From positions 57,320 through 121,319 of the forward strand of contig QCHA01000003.1 of the NCBI GenBank assembly GCA_003279685.1: a DNA stretch of 64,000 nt, given 5' to 3'. This document shows, piece after piece, positions 46,795 to 55,920 of the stretch. The notes under the pieces are model-generated. The model searched no databases. It saw nothing but the letters and a program-made list of their open reading frames with translations, and was not told the origin of the DNA. The stretch's first letter is position 1. Each line of letters begins with the position of its first letter. Origin of the DNA: Pelagibacteraceae bacterium AG-390-L03. Lineage in GTDB: Bacteria > Pseudomonadota > Alphaproteobacteria > Pelagibacterales > Pelagibacteraceae. The translations under genes and the position numbers were made by a program.

Positions 46795-47771
46795 CTATTA
46801 TCCTTTAAGAATTGTCTAATATTCTTTGCTGGATAGCCCATTACTTTTGAGTTGTCAGGAATATCTTTTATAACACCTGAACCACCAGCTATTTCAACAT
46901 TATTACCAATTTTTAAATGTCCTGAAATCCCTGCTTGTCCACCAATTTTAACATTTTCACCGATTATAGAGCTACCAGCAATACCTACTTGTCCAGCGAT
47001 TATTGAATTTTGACCAATTTTCACATTATGAGCAATATGTATTTGATTATCTAAATAAGTGTTTTTTCCAATAGTAGTATTTGACATAGAGCCTCTATCT
47101 ATAGTTGAACCACATCCAATTTCACAATTATCCTCAATTATAACAGCTCCTATATGAGGGTATCTTAAATTTCTATTCTTGTTTGGAAAAAATCCAAATC
47201 CGTGTTTACCTATGACACAGTTATCTAGAATTCTAACCTTATTTTTAATTAGAGTATTTCTGAGTATAGTGTTTGAACCAATAAAACAATTATTTCCAAT
47301 AATTGCATTTTTTTCAATAATGGTGTTATGACCAATAATACAGTTATTACCTACTGATACATTTTCACCAATTAATACATTGTTTCCAAATTTAATCTTA
47401 TTCTTAAATTTAGTTTTATCAATATTTACAACAGTTGTATCAAAATCATCATTAATTGAATCTGGATAAAATTTAGAAGTAATAATAGAAGTTGAACTTA
47501 GAACATTATCAACAATTATAGGTATACATTTTTTAGGTAACTCATTTTTAAGATTAACAGTTGTTATACAAAAAGAAGCTTTTGTATTATTGGCGGCAAT
47601 TTTATATTTTTTTGAATGAAAAAAAGTAATTTCATCTAATTTTGAATTTTGTAAATCTTTAATATCAGCAACATTTAGATTACTATTAATTTCATCATCT
47701 TTTAGATTTAATTCATTCAGTATCTCACCAAATTTATAAGGACCATTATTTTTAAAAAAAGGACTAACCAT
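46791..47771 (-). CDS. lpxD: UDP-3-O-acylglucosamine N-acyltransferase LpxD
   Basis: Third lipid A step: N-acylation. The start is placed at ATG 47771 (MVSPFFKNNG); a longer frame would begin at a TTG. 326 residues. N-terminal uridine-binding part (FFHSKKYKIAANNTKASFC), long hexapeptide beta-helix, and catalytic His in NQIHIAHNVKIG. It follows fabZ, the reverse of the common lpxD-fabZ order. Confidence 0.94.
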   Translation of the reverse strand: MVSPFFKNNGPYKFGEILNELNLKDDEINSNLNVADIKDLQNSKLDEITFFHSKKYKIAANNTKASFCITTVNLKNELPKKCIPIIVDNVLSSTSIITSKFYPDSINDDFDTTVVNIDKTKFKNKIKFGNNVLIGENVSVGNNCIIGHNTIIEKNAIIGNNCFIGSNTILRNTLIKNKVRILDNCVIGKHGFGFFPNKNRNLRYPHIGAVIIEDNCEIGCGSTIDRGSMSNTTIGKNTYLDNQIHIAHNVKIGQNSIIAGQVGIAGSSIIGENVKIGGQAGISGHLKIGNNVEIAGGSGVIKDIPDNSKVMGYPAKNIRQFLKDNR

Positions 47772-47822
47772 GATTGCTTTTAACAAAGCAAAATAGTTTA
47801 AGTTATCAATAATTATTGCTAT

Positions 47823-48269
47823 TTATTTCTTATCTACAATTGTTGCTGACCACATTGCATCAGCCATTTTCTTGTTATCAACAAAAGCTTCACCCTTGTA
47901 CTTCCAAACTCTACCATGGGATCTTATCGCCTCTATTTTAAGTAAAAGTTTGCAATCAGGAATTACAGGGCTTCTAAATCTTGCTTTTTCAACACCCATC
48001 AGAAAAACAAGTTTATTTTCATAGGTAGATTTATCAATACCATGTGCAGTCAAAGCTGCAGCGGTTTGACCAAATGCTTCAACTATGAGAACACCTGGCA
48101 TTACAGGTTGCTCAGGAAAATGTCCTTGAACAAAAAAACTATCTTTTTTAACATTAACAACACCTGTGGCCGATGTTAATTTTTTAATATCATGTAGTTC
48201 ATCTATTAATAACATGGGATCTCTATGTGGCAGCAAATTTTCAATTTCTTTTTTGTTTAAATTTGTCAT
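47823..48269 (-). CDS. fabZ: 3-hydroxyacyl-ACP dehydratase FabZ
   Basis: Dehydration step of fatty-acid elongation. 148 residues, hot-dog fold. Seen: LLPHRDPMLLIDE with the catalytic His neighbourhood, and VQGHFPEQPVMPGVLIVEAFGQ with the catalytic Glu. Overlaps the ompH-like gene by 4 nt. It draws on the same hydroxyacyl-ACP pool as LpxA and LpxD. Confidence 0.95.
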   Translation of the reverse strand: MTNLNKKEIENLLPHRDPMLLIDELHDIKKLTSATGVVNVKKDSFFVQGHFPEQPVMPGVLIVEAFGQTAAALTAHGIDKSTYENKLVFLMGVEKARFRSPVIPDCKLLLKIEAIRSHGRVWKYKGEAFVDNKKMADAMWSATIVDKK

Positions 48270-48796
48270 TTTATAATTTCAATATTTTTAATTTGATTGT
48301 CAATGAGTTCAATTAAATTATTTGTAATGTCATAGTCTTTACTTGCAATAAAAACATTTTTTTTATCAATGAGCATATAAATTGAATTATCAGCCATATA
48401 TTTTTCTATTATTGGATTTATCAAATTCAAAAAATTAAGAATATTTTGATTTCTTTTTATTTTCAAGTTATCAACTTCTTTAATTTTTTCTTTTCTATAT
48501 TTTTCAAATTTAATTTGTAATAGTTTCAACTCATTATTTATTTCATCCTTTGAAATTAAATTTTTTTTAGCTAAAATCTTATTTTCTTCATTTTTAAAAT
48601 CATTATCATTTGATTTAAACTTATTAATTTTTAATTCTTCTTCTTTTTTAAGAGTAATTAAGAGCTCTTTACCTGCAATAGTATTTGATAGAACATAATT
48701 AATATCTATATAAGAAACTCTATCCTCAGCTTTTGAAAAGCTAACAAATAGTGATAAAAAAAATAAGATAAAAAAAAATTTTTTAAATAAGTTCAT
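48266..48796 (-). CDS. OmpH/Skp-family periplasmic chaperone
   Basis: A 176-residue secreted protein: signal peptide (FFFILFFLSLFVSFSKAED), the Skp opening RVSYIDINYVLSNTIAGKE, a long Lys/Glu-rich helical hairpin (about 50-120), and a C-terminal strand (IEKYMADNSIYMLIDKKNVF). Skp holds unfolded outer-membrane proteins for BamA, encoded just upstream with a 1-nt overlap. Confidence 0.88.
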   Translation of the reverse strand: MNLFKKFFFILFFLSLFVSFSKAEDRVSYIDINYVLSNTIAGKELLITLKKEEELKINKFKSNDNDFKNEENKILAKKNLISKDEINNELKLLQIKFEKYRKEKIKEVDNLKIKRNQNILNFLNLINPIIEKYMADNSIYMLIDKKNVFIASKDYDITNNLIELIDNQIKNIEIIK

Positions 48797-51036
48797 TAAA
48801 AAGTTGTTCCTAGATTAAATCTAAAAGTCTCTGTTTTATCACCTGTTTTTTTAGTGACAGGATGAGCTAAAGTAAAATTCATTGGACCAACAGGACTCAT
48901 CCAATCAAGAGCCACACCAACTGAAGATCTTACACCTCCTCCTTTAATAGATGAATTGTAATCAACACCCCATATATCTGCAGCATCTGCAAAAATTAAA
49001 AAATCTAAATTTTGTGATTCTTCAAATATCTGGGGCACATTTGAAGCAAAGTTGACTGAATAAGCATAATTACCACCCACAAAATCATCACCATCCTTTG
49101 GACCTACTCTTCCAGCTTCAAAACCTCTTAGTCTACTTGAAGGTATGTTTATTCTCTCAGATAATTTAATATCTTTATTATTTAAAGAATTGGCTGATTG
49201 AAGATAAATTGAAATAGATGAAAAATTTTTTTCAAAGAAATCAAAATAGTGAGAATAATTATAATAATTTTTAATAGTATTTGTGTCACTTATAATAGGT
49301 AAATCAAGAGAGTAAAAAGATTTAAATCCATCACTTGTTTGAAATTTCTGGTTTCGTTTATCGTAATTCATATTTAACTTCATAAAAGAGTCCCAATAAT
49401 TACCTTCTTGTGCTTGCTGTTGTGCTGAAGCAGTACTATTAGTTTCTATAACCTCATAGAAGTTTGAATTATTAATTCCTAAATAAAAATCATTTAAATA
49501 CTCAAAATCTGTTCCAATACTTACTCCAGTTTTATTAGTTTTATAACCGAAAGTTTGATAATTATCATTTTCAGTAGCTTCAGCTGAAAAAAATAAAGAT
49601 TTGTTTGAATTGTTAAAATTAGGGTTAGTAACAGAAAATTTACCTTTAAAAGCATCTGTTGAAAGTAAAAAATTTGTATCTAAGCCAATTCCATTTCCTA
49701 AAAAATTATTTTCTTTAATACCAAAGCCAAATGAACCTCCAGATGTGCCTGCGCCAGCAGAAGCATAAATTTCACCAGTAGGTTTTTCTTCTACAAAAAT
49801 ATCGATTGATTTAGTGTTATTTTCATTATTATTAACTTTAGAATTTACTACTTTGAAAAAATTTAAACTTTTAATATTATTAATTGATTTATTAACTAAA
49901 ATGTCACTAAATGGATCACCTTCATCAAGCATTAATTGATTTCGTATTACGTTTTCAGAAGTAATAGTATTTCCAAGAATATTAATTCTATCTACATAAA
50001 ATTTTTCTCCCTCTTCTACATTAAATTGTAAATTAATAGAGTTTTGATTAATTGATTCATTCACATTAGCTTTTATGAACTTGTACTGCTCTAGAGCTGT
50101 TATATTGTCTATTTCATCAAGTATTTTATCAATTGTATTAATTGAATAAGGTTTGCCTTTAACTTTTTTAAATAATTTTTTTATTGAAGAAAAGTTATTT
50201 TCGTCAAAATCAGTAGGAAGTTTAAGGTCTAATTCACCAAAATAAATTTTAGAGCCAGAATCAATATTAAAAATTAACTCAAAATTACTATCATCAATTA
50301 ATTTTGCAAATGAAGAATTAATATTTACATTATAAAATCCATTATTTTTATAAAAATTTTTTAAAAGTCTTTCATCAAAAGAAACGGAATTTTGGTTTAA
50401 AAATTTTCTACCAGAAATAAATTTCCAAAATTTATATTCTGTACTTGTTATAATTCTACGAAGTTTTTTATCTTTAAAAACTTTATTTCCTACAAATGTA
50501 ATCTTTTTAATTTTTGATTTTTTTCCTAAATCTACATCGTAAATAATGCTAACAAGATTATTTTTAGATTCATCAACTAGAATTTCTAATGATGAATTGT
50601 AATAACCTAAATTTTTTAAAATATTTTCAATTTTCAGTTTCTCTTTTTTAATTAGGTTTTCATTATAGGAGTATCTTTGCTTGATTGATGTTTCCTTTTT
50701 TATTATTTCTAAAATTCTTGTACTTTTAATACCATTGTAAGATATATTCTCAATTATAGGATTTTCCTCAACATTGATTAATAAAATTTGATTATAAAAC
50801 TTTACATTTATATTTTTAAAAAAATCTGTTTCATAAAGATCTTTTAGTATTTTATTTAGTTTAACATCATTAATTTCGTCATTTATATCTATGGAAATAA
50901 ATAATTTTATAGTTTCATCTGAAATTCGATCATTTCCAGTAATTTCAATCTTATTTAAAGTGTCAGATAATGCATAACTTGAAAAAAATATTAGAATTAA
51001 GAAGGCTGATTTAAATATATTCTTAAATGATTTCAT
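48796..51036 (-). CDS. bamA: Outer-membrane assembly factor BamA
   Basis: Core of the BAM complex that inserts beta-barrels. 746 residues: signal peptide to about residue 24 (SSYALSD), five POTRA repeats in the N-terminal half (each with pattern I.GN..., e.g. VGNKVFKDKKLRRII and LGNTITSENVIRNQL), then the C-terminal barrel including the lid motif VRGF-type SSRLRGFEAGRVGP, ending in a terminal Phe. It starts 2 nt after the dxr stop; rseP, often in between, is absent. Confidence 0.95.
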   Translation of the reverse strand: MKSFKNIFKSAFLILIFFSSYALSDTLNKIEITGNDRISDETIKLFISIDINDEINDVKLNKILKDLYETDFFKNINVKFYNQILLINVEENPIIENISYNGIKSTRILEIIKKETSIKQRYSYNENLIKKEKLKIENILKNLGYYNSSLEILVDESKNNLVSIIYDVDLGKKSKIKKITFVGNKVFKDKKLRRIITSTEYKFWKFISGRKFLNQNSVSFDERLLKNFYKNNGFYNVNINSSFAKLIDDSNFELIFNIDSGSKIYFGELDLKLPTDFDENNFSSIKKLFKKVKGKPYSINTIDKILDEIDNITALEQYKFIKANVNESINQNSINLQFNVEEGEKFYVDRINILGNTITSENVIRNQLMLDEGDPFSDILVNKSINNIKSLNFFKVVNSKVNNNENNTKSIDIFVEEKPTGEIYASAGAGTSGGSFGFGIKENNFLGNGIGLDTNFLLSTDAFKGKFSVTNPNFNNSNKSLFFSAEATENDNYQTFGYKTNKTGVSIGTDFEYLNDFYLGINNSNFYEVIETNSTASAQQQAQEGNYWDSFMKLNMNYDKRNQKFQTSDGFKSFYSLDLPIISDTNTIKNYYNYSHYFDFFEKNFSSISIYLQSANSLNNKDIKLSERINIPSSRLRGFEAGRVGPKDGDDFVGGNYAYSVNFASNVPQIFEESQNLDFLIFADAADIWGVDYNSSIKGGGVRSSVGVALDWMSPVGPMNFTLAHPVTKKTGDKTETFRFNLGTTF

Positions 51037-51038
51037 GA

Positions 51039-52202
51039 TTATTTATAAAATAATTTATTGATTTTTATTCTAACTATTTTGTTTAAAGAAATAATAGAGT
51101 TAATATTCCCTGGTTTTTTTTGACTTAGACTTAAAATTTCTTTCATATTTATTAATTTTTGAAGATGAGTAGTTATATCAGTAAAATTTATTTTTTTTAA
51201 TAAAAAAAGATTTACCAACTCATCATTAGCTAGAACAATAATTGTTTCTAGTAAAGACTCCTTGTTTTGTAACCTTTTTATCAACTTAATTGATGAAAAT
51301 TTATTAACATCAACTTTTCTTAAATTAAGAAAGTTTAATTTCTTAAGATCTATTTTATCAGTTTTAATAATCTTGTGTTGACTATCATATAATGAATTAA
51401 ATATTGGAATTTTCATATTAGTGTCATGTACTATAATTTTAATCATTCCATCTTTAAATTTCAAAATTGCATGTACGTATGAACTAGGGTGGACCAATAC
51501 ATCTAGTTGATTATAATTTAAATTAAATATTTTTTTTGCTTCCATAACTTCAAAAACTTTATTCATCATAGTTGCCGAGTCGACTGATATTTTTTTTCCC
51601 ATTTTCCAATTTGGATGTTTAATAGCCTCAGAAATTTTAACATTTTTAAATTTAGCTTTAGACACATTATTTAATGGGCCCCCAGAAGCGGTTAGGAATA
51701 TTTTATTAATATTTGAAATTTTGTTACCTTTTAATGCGTAGAATATAGAAAAATGTTCAGAATCAACAGGAACAAACGTTGTTTTAAATTTTTTGAGATC
51801 TTTTTCAATTAGATGCCAACCACAAATAATTGCTTCTTTATTTGCAATTGCTATTTTTTTTGTATGTTTAATAATTTTAATTGTAGGTTCAAGACCATGA
51901 ATTCCAGAAATTGAACTCATAACATAGTCAATTTTTTTCTTAAAAATATTATTAAAAGAATTGTAATTATTAAAAATATTAATTTTATCTAATCTTTTTT
52001 TTTTTAATTCTTTAAAGGATTTTTCATTCGTTATAATTAAATTTTTTACATTTAAAATTTTTGCCTGTTTGAAAATTTCCTGATAATTTTTATCAGCCGT
52101 AAGCAAAACAACATTTAAATTTTTTTTATCTTTTTTGATTATCTCAACTAATGTTTTGCCAATTGTGCCTGTTGATCCAAGTATAGCTATTTTTTTTTTC
52201 AT
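51039..52202 (-). CDS. dxr: 1-deoxy-D-xylulose 5-phosphate reductoisomerase Dxr
   Basis: First committed step of the MEP isoprenoid pathway. 387 residues. Seen: NADPH-binding AILGSTGTIGKTLVEII, IANKEAIICGW, metal and substrate site PVDSEHFSIFYAL, TASGGPL, and HPNWKMGKKISVDSATMMNK. Followed by bamA, preceded by cdsA. Confidence 0.96.
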   Translation of the reverse strand: MKKKIAILGSTGTIGKTLVEIIKKDKKNLNVVLLTADKNYQEIFKQAKILNVKNLIITNEKSFKELKKKRLDKINIFNNYNSFNNIFKKKIDYVMSSISGIHGLEPTIKIIKHTKKIAIANKEAIICGWHLIEKDLKKFKTTFVPVDSEHFSIFYALKGNKISNINKIFLTASGGPLNNVSKAKFKNVKISEAIKHPNWKMGKKISVDSATMMNKVFEVMEAKKIFNLNYNQLDVLVHPSSYVHAILKFKDGMIKIIVHDTNMKIPIFNSLYDSQHKIIKTDKIDLKKLNFLNLRKVDVNKFSSIKLIKRLQNKESLLETIIVLANDELVNLFLLKKINFTDITTHLQKLINMKEILSLSQKKPGNINSIISLNKIVRIKINKLFYK

Positions 52203-52892
52203 TTAAATTAACTTTAGTAAAAAATAAGAAAATGGCACAGCAAAAATAATTCCATCTACCCTATCAAGAGCTCCTCCATGACCTGGTAATAAATTGCCAG
52301 TATCTTTGATATTGGCTTTTCTTTTGATAAATGAAATAAATAAATCTCCTAATTGACTGATTAATGAGACAAATAAACAAAAAGATATGTTAATTAAGCT
52401 AAATTTTAAGTCTAAATAATTAAAATTTATTATCAATATTAATGGAAACAACGATAAAATAAAAGAACCAACAGTCCCTGATATTGTTTTGTTGGGACTA
52501 ATTTTTGATAATTTTTTACCCCCTATAATTTTTCCAAATATATAACCGCCAATGTCTGTAAAAAAACATATACCAATTAAATATAGAAAAAAAACAGGAC
52601 CCTCAGATCTATGTATCTCATAAGAAAAATGACAAAATATAAAAAATATATAACAAAAAGTTATTATATTTAAAATTAGAATTTTATAATTAAAATTTTT
52701 TAAAGTAGAGTTATTTTTAACATAATTTGAGATTAGTATTTTTGAAAATAGATTGTTAGCTTCTATAGATATAATTATTCCTAAAATTAAAATTGATAAA
52801 ATTAAAATATATTTATGACTGAAAATGATAAAAACTAACAAAGATAATAAAATAATTGATGTAATTATTCTTTTAAATAAATTTTCTGACAT
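52203..52892 (-). CDS. cdsA: Phosphatidate cytidylyltransferase CdsA
   Basis: Makes CDP-diacylglycerol, the precursor of membrane phospholipids. 229 residues with about six helices. The signature is present: SQLGDLFISFIKRKANIKDTG, then LLPGHGGALDRVDGI with the catalytic Asps. At 229 it is somewhat shorter than the usual about 270. Overlaps uppS by 1 nt. Confidence 0.93.
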   Translation of the reverse strand: MSENLFKRIITSIILLSLLVFIIFSHKYILILSILILGIIISIEANNLFSKILISNYVKNNSTLKNFNYKILILNIITFCYIFFIFCHFSYEIHRSEGPVFFLYLIGICFFTDIGGYIFGKIIGGKKLSKISPNKTISGTVGSFILSLFPLILIINFNYLDLKFSLINISFCLFVSLISQLGDLFISFIKRKANIKDTGNLLPGHGGALDRVDGIIFAVPFSYFLLKLI

Positions 52893-53566
52893 TAAATATT
52901 ACCAAAGTTTCTCTTAATTTTTTTAAATCTTTTAATTATTCGAACATAGTCTTTTTCGTTAAAGTCAGGCCATAATTTCTTTTCAAAAAAAATTTCAGCA
53001 TAAGCTAACTGCCACAGTAAAAAATTACTTAATCTTTTTGTATTTCCAGTTCTAATTAATAGTTCTGGATCAGGTATATTTTTTGTTTGAAGATACTTTT
53101 GAAAATTATTTTCATTAATTTTAACATTTTTTTTCCGTATATTCTTTATGGCATTCAAAATTTCATGTTTTGATCCATAATTCAAAGCAAGATTAATTTG
53201 AAGTTTTGTATTTTCTGCTGTTTTTTTTTCTGATAATTTTAAAAGGTTATTTAATTTTTTTGAAAATTTTTTAACACCTATAATTTTAAGTTTTATATTT
53301 TGTTTGTTAAGAACTTTAATTTTTTTTAAGAGAAAGTTTTCAAGTAAGTTAAACAAGTAATCAATTTCTTTTTTTGGTCTGTTCCAATTTTCAGTCGAAA
53401 AAACATATAATGTAAGATAATTGATTTTTTGTTTAATAGTTTCTTTGATAATTTTTTCTACGGTATTTAGACCAGACTTATGACCTTCATTTCTTGAGTT
53501 TTTATGTTCTAAACCCCACCGTCCATTACCATCCATAATAATGGCCACATGATTAAGAGGGTTCAT
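52892..53566 (-). CDS. uppS: Undecaprenyl diphosphate synthase UppS
   Basis: Extends farnesyl diphosphate to the C55 carrier lipid for peptidoglycan and LPS sugars. 224 residues. Seen: VAIIMDGNGRWG with the catalytic Asp, EGHKSGLNTVEKI, YVFSTENWNRPK, and the C-terminal RTGNTKRLSNFLLWQLAYAE. Gene order frr-uppS-cdsA-dxr is standard. Confidence 0.95.
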   Translation of the reverse strand: MNPLNHVAIIMDGNGRWGLEHKNSRNEGHKSGLNTVEKIIKETIKQKINYLTLYVFSTENWNRPKKEIDYLFNLLENFLLKKIKVLNKQNIKLKIIGVKKFSKKLNNLLKLSEKKTAENTKLQINLALNYGSKHEILNAIKNIRKKNVKINENNFQKYLQTKNIPDPELLIRTGNTKRLSNFLLWQLAYAEIFFEKKLWPDFNEKDYVRIIKRFKKIKRNFGNI

Positions 53567-53567
53567 C

Positions 53568-54119
53568 TTATATGGTCATTATTTCTTTTTCTTTTAAAGA
53601 AACCTTTTCGTCAACAACTTTAATATGATCATCTGTAATTGTTTGGACATTTTTTTCAGATGTTTTTTCTTCATCTTCACCAATTTCTTTTGATTTTAAA
53701 AGTTTTTTTAATTCTTCATTTGCTTCCCTACGAATATTTCGAATAGTAATTTTGCATTTTTCACCAATTGATTTTATTAATTTCTTTAATTCCGATCTTC
53801 GTTCTTCATTTAGTTCTGGAACTGGAAGTCTAATTAACTGTCCATCAATTTGTGGATTCAAACCTAAATCTGATTTTTTAATTGCTGCATCAACTAATGG
53901 TACATTATTAGCATCCCATACTTGAATATTAATCATTCTTGGCTCTGGTGTTGTTATGCTTCCTACTTGATTAATAGGCATTTGTTGACCATAAACATCA
54001 ACTTTAACTAAATCTAGCATTGCAGCATTTGCTCTGCCAGTTCTAAGCGAAGACAGTTCTTTTAAGAATATCTCAATGGCTTTATCCATTTTGACATTGT
54101 ATGACTTTTCGTCAAACAT
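53568..54119 (-). CDS. frr: Ribosome recycling factor Frr
   Basis: Splits post-termination ribosomes with EF-G. 183 residues. Seen: SLRTGRANAAMLDLVKVDVYG, GSITTPEPRMINIQVWD, LRLPVPELNEERRSELKKLI and RNIRREANEELKK. It directly abuts the tsf stop; pyrH, usually between tsf and frr, is absent. Confidence 0.96.
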   Translation of the reverse strand: MFDEKSYNVKMDKAIEIFLKELSSLRTGRANAAMLDLVKVDVYGQQMPINQVGSITTPEPRMINIQVWDANNVPLVDAAIKKSDLGLNPQIDGQLIRLPVPELNEERRSELKKLIKSIGEKCKITIRNIRREANEELKKLLKSKEIGEDEEKTSEKNVQTITDDHIKVVDEKVSLKEKEIMTI

Positions 54120-54971
54120 TTACTCTCCGATCTTTATTCTATAAAACTCTTTTATCTTTAAATCAGTAATTGAAAGTTCTTTAACTATATCTTGCACTTT
54201 CTTTTTGGGCTCCATAACCCAGGGTTGAGATAAAAGAGAGTTCTCCTCTTTAAATTTATTCATTTTACCTAAGCTAATTTTTTTTGCAATATCCTCTGGT
54301 TTGCCTGAATTCTTCAACTCCTCAGTTACAAGCTCTTGTTCTTTGTCAATAACTGATTGATCTATTAGATCAGATGTAAGTGCCAGTGGATTTGAGGCAG
54401 CTATGTGCATAGATAGTTGCTTTCCAAAATTTTTAATTACATCAGAATTATCTTTTGTCTCTATTGAAACAATAACAGCTAACTTTGAAATATTATCTTT
54501 TACAACTGAATGTAGATAATGATTATTTACAGTTCCAGTATTTTCAATCGTTTTAGCTTTACCAATAGTAATTTTTTCACCAATTTTAGCAATTAAAGAT
54601 ACAACATTCTCTTCTACTGTCACTCCATTTTTCATTTTAGAACTTTTCAAATCGTCTATATTAGAATTTTTTTCATTATTTAATTCACTAAGCTCTTTAA
54701 CAAAATTTGTAAAATCTTCATTTTTTGCAACAAAGTCTGTTTCACAATTTACTTCTATAACCGATGTTTTGTTTTCATCACCACTAACAGCAACAACACC
54801 TTCTTTTGCATCTCTAGACATTTTTTTTGATGCTTTTGAAATCCCTTTTACACGCAAAATTTCAATTGCTTTATCAATATCACCACCAGACTCTTTTATT
54901 GCAAGATTACAATCTTTAAATCCTGCACCAGTTGCTTCTCTTAATTTTTTAACATTTTCAATATCACTCAT
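54120..54971 (-). CDS. tsf: Elongation factor Ts
   Basis: Nucleotide-exchange factor for EF-Tu. 283 residues. Seen: UBA-like N-terminus [16 protein letters not shown], the core motif [18 protein letters not shown], and [12 protein letters not shown]. Start follows rpsB by 1-2 nt, so both are translated from one mRNA behind the S2 leader. Confidence 0.96.
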   Translation of the reverse strand: MSDIENVKKLREATGAGFKDCNLAIKESGGDIDKAIEILRVKGISKASKKMSRDAKEGVVAVSGDENKTSVIEVNCETDFVAKNEDFTNFVKELSELNNEKNSNIDDLKSSKMKNGVTVEENVVSLIAKIGEKITIGKAKTIENTGTVNNHYLHSVVKDNISKLAVIVSIETKDNSDVIKNFGKQLSMHIAASNPLALTSDLIDQSVIDKEQELVTEELKNSGKPEDIAKKISLGKMNKFKEENSLLSQPWVMEPKKKVQDIVKELSITDLKIKEFYRIKIGE

Positions 54972-54972
54972 A

Positions 54973-55791
54973 TTAATTTAAAGTCTCCTTTTTATCTTTA
55001 GAAAATTTTTGTTCTAATTTTTCTCTATCAATTTCTTGTACAGTTTTTCCTTGAATTTTTTCTTTCACTTCCTGAGATACTTCTTTTTGAGGCTCTGGAG
55101 CAGGAATTGAACTCTTAGCATTGTTAATAGTCTCTTTAATTAAATTGCAATAAAGATCTATTGATCTACGAGCGTCATCATTGCCAGGTATTGGATAATC
55201 AATATTGTCTGGGTTTGAATTACTATCAAGAATAGCAACTATAGGTATTCCTAATTTTACAGACTCTGCAATAGCTAATGACTCATAATTTGTATCAATT
55301 ATGAAAACTAAATCAGGAGTTTTTTTCATTTCAGCAATTCCACCTAGTGACCTTTCAAGCTTATCTTTTTTAACACTCATTTTTAGAAGTTCTTTTTTTG
55401 TAAAACCTCTATTTTCAGCAACTAGATCTGCTTCATATTTTTTCATTTTTTTAATTGAACCAGATATAGTACCCCAGTTAGTAAGCATACCACCAAGCCA
55501 TCTATAATTTACAAAGTACTGATCAGTTTCTTTAGCAACTTCAGCAATGGCTTCTGATGCTTGTTTTTTAGTTGAAACAAATAAAATTTTTCCATTATTT
55601 GCTATTGTTGAATAAATTTTTTCTAAAGCAACTTTAGTTAGTTCTAATGTTTGAGTTAAATCCATTATATGGATTGAATCTCTTTTTCCAAAAATGTACT
55701 TTTTCATTTTTGGATTCCATCTTAAGGTTTTGTGTCCAAGATGAACGCCTGCTTCTAATAATTGTTGTATTGTAATGTTAGGTATTTTCAT
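54973..55791 (-). CDS. rpsB: 30S ribosomal protein S2
   Basis: Ribosomal protein S2, 272 residues including a charged C-terminal extension of about 25. Seen: [46 protein letters not shown] and [25 protein letters not shown]. No normal Shine-Dalgarno lies before the ATG; instead the leader places ACCGGG there, which can be hidden in a pseudoknot. Confidence 0.97.
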   Translation of the reverse strand: MKIPNITIQQLLEAGVHLGHKTLRWNPKMKKYIFGKRDSIHIMDLTQTLELTKVALEKIYSTIANNGKILFVSTKKQASEAIAEVAKETDQYFVNYRWLGGMLTNWGTISGSIKKMKKYEADLVAENRGFTKKELLKMSVKKDKLERSLGGIAEMKKTPDLVFIIDTNYESLAIAESVKLGIPIVAILDSNSNPDNIDYPIPGNDDARRSIDLYCNLIKETINNAKSSIPAPEPQKEVSQEVKEKIQGKTVQEIDREKLEQKFSKDKKETLN

Positions 55792-55795
55792 ATTT

Positions 55796-55865
55796 TTTCC
55801 CGGTTAAGCCACCACAGTAATTTCCAATTAAGGACCGGAGGTATAAAACCAACAACTGTGTGCGT
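55796..55865 (-). ncRNA. rpsB leader RNA (S2 autoregulatory element)
   Basis: On the minus strand CACAGT (55855-55860) pairs with ACTGTG (55813-55818) to form a stem. The enclosed CCGGT (55834-55838) is complementary to ACCGG (55800-55804), located 8 nt before the rpsB start, giving an H-type pseudoknot that would cover the ribosome-binding region. Its position directly upstream of rpsB-tsf matches known rpsB leaders, which let S2 repress its own mRNA. Confidence 0.7.
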
Positions 55866-55884
55866 GTTAATTTAATTTAGGCTC

Positions 55885-55913
55885 TATTTACTAATAATTC
55901 TTAAAATTAACAA
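55885..55913 (-). promoter_or_regulatory. Candidate rpsB promoter
   Basis: TTGTTA (55908-55913) and TAAATA (55885-55890) on the minus strand are 17 bp apart, just after the dnaE stop and before the S2 leader. The -35 is near consensus and the -10 is weak. It would give a leader of about 85 nt. Confidence 0.4.
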
Positions 55914-55920
55914 GTTTTAT

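Noticed and set aside
47772..47786. Five-codon longer LpxD start
   Set aside because: Initiates at TTG, while an ATG follows at 47771.
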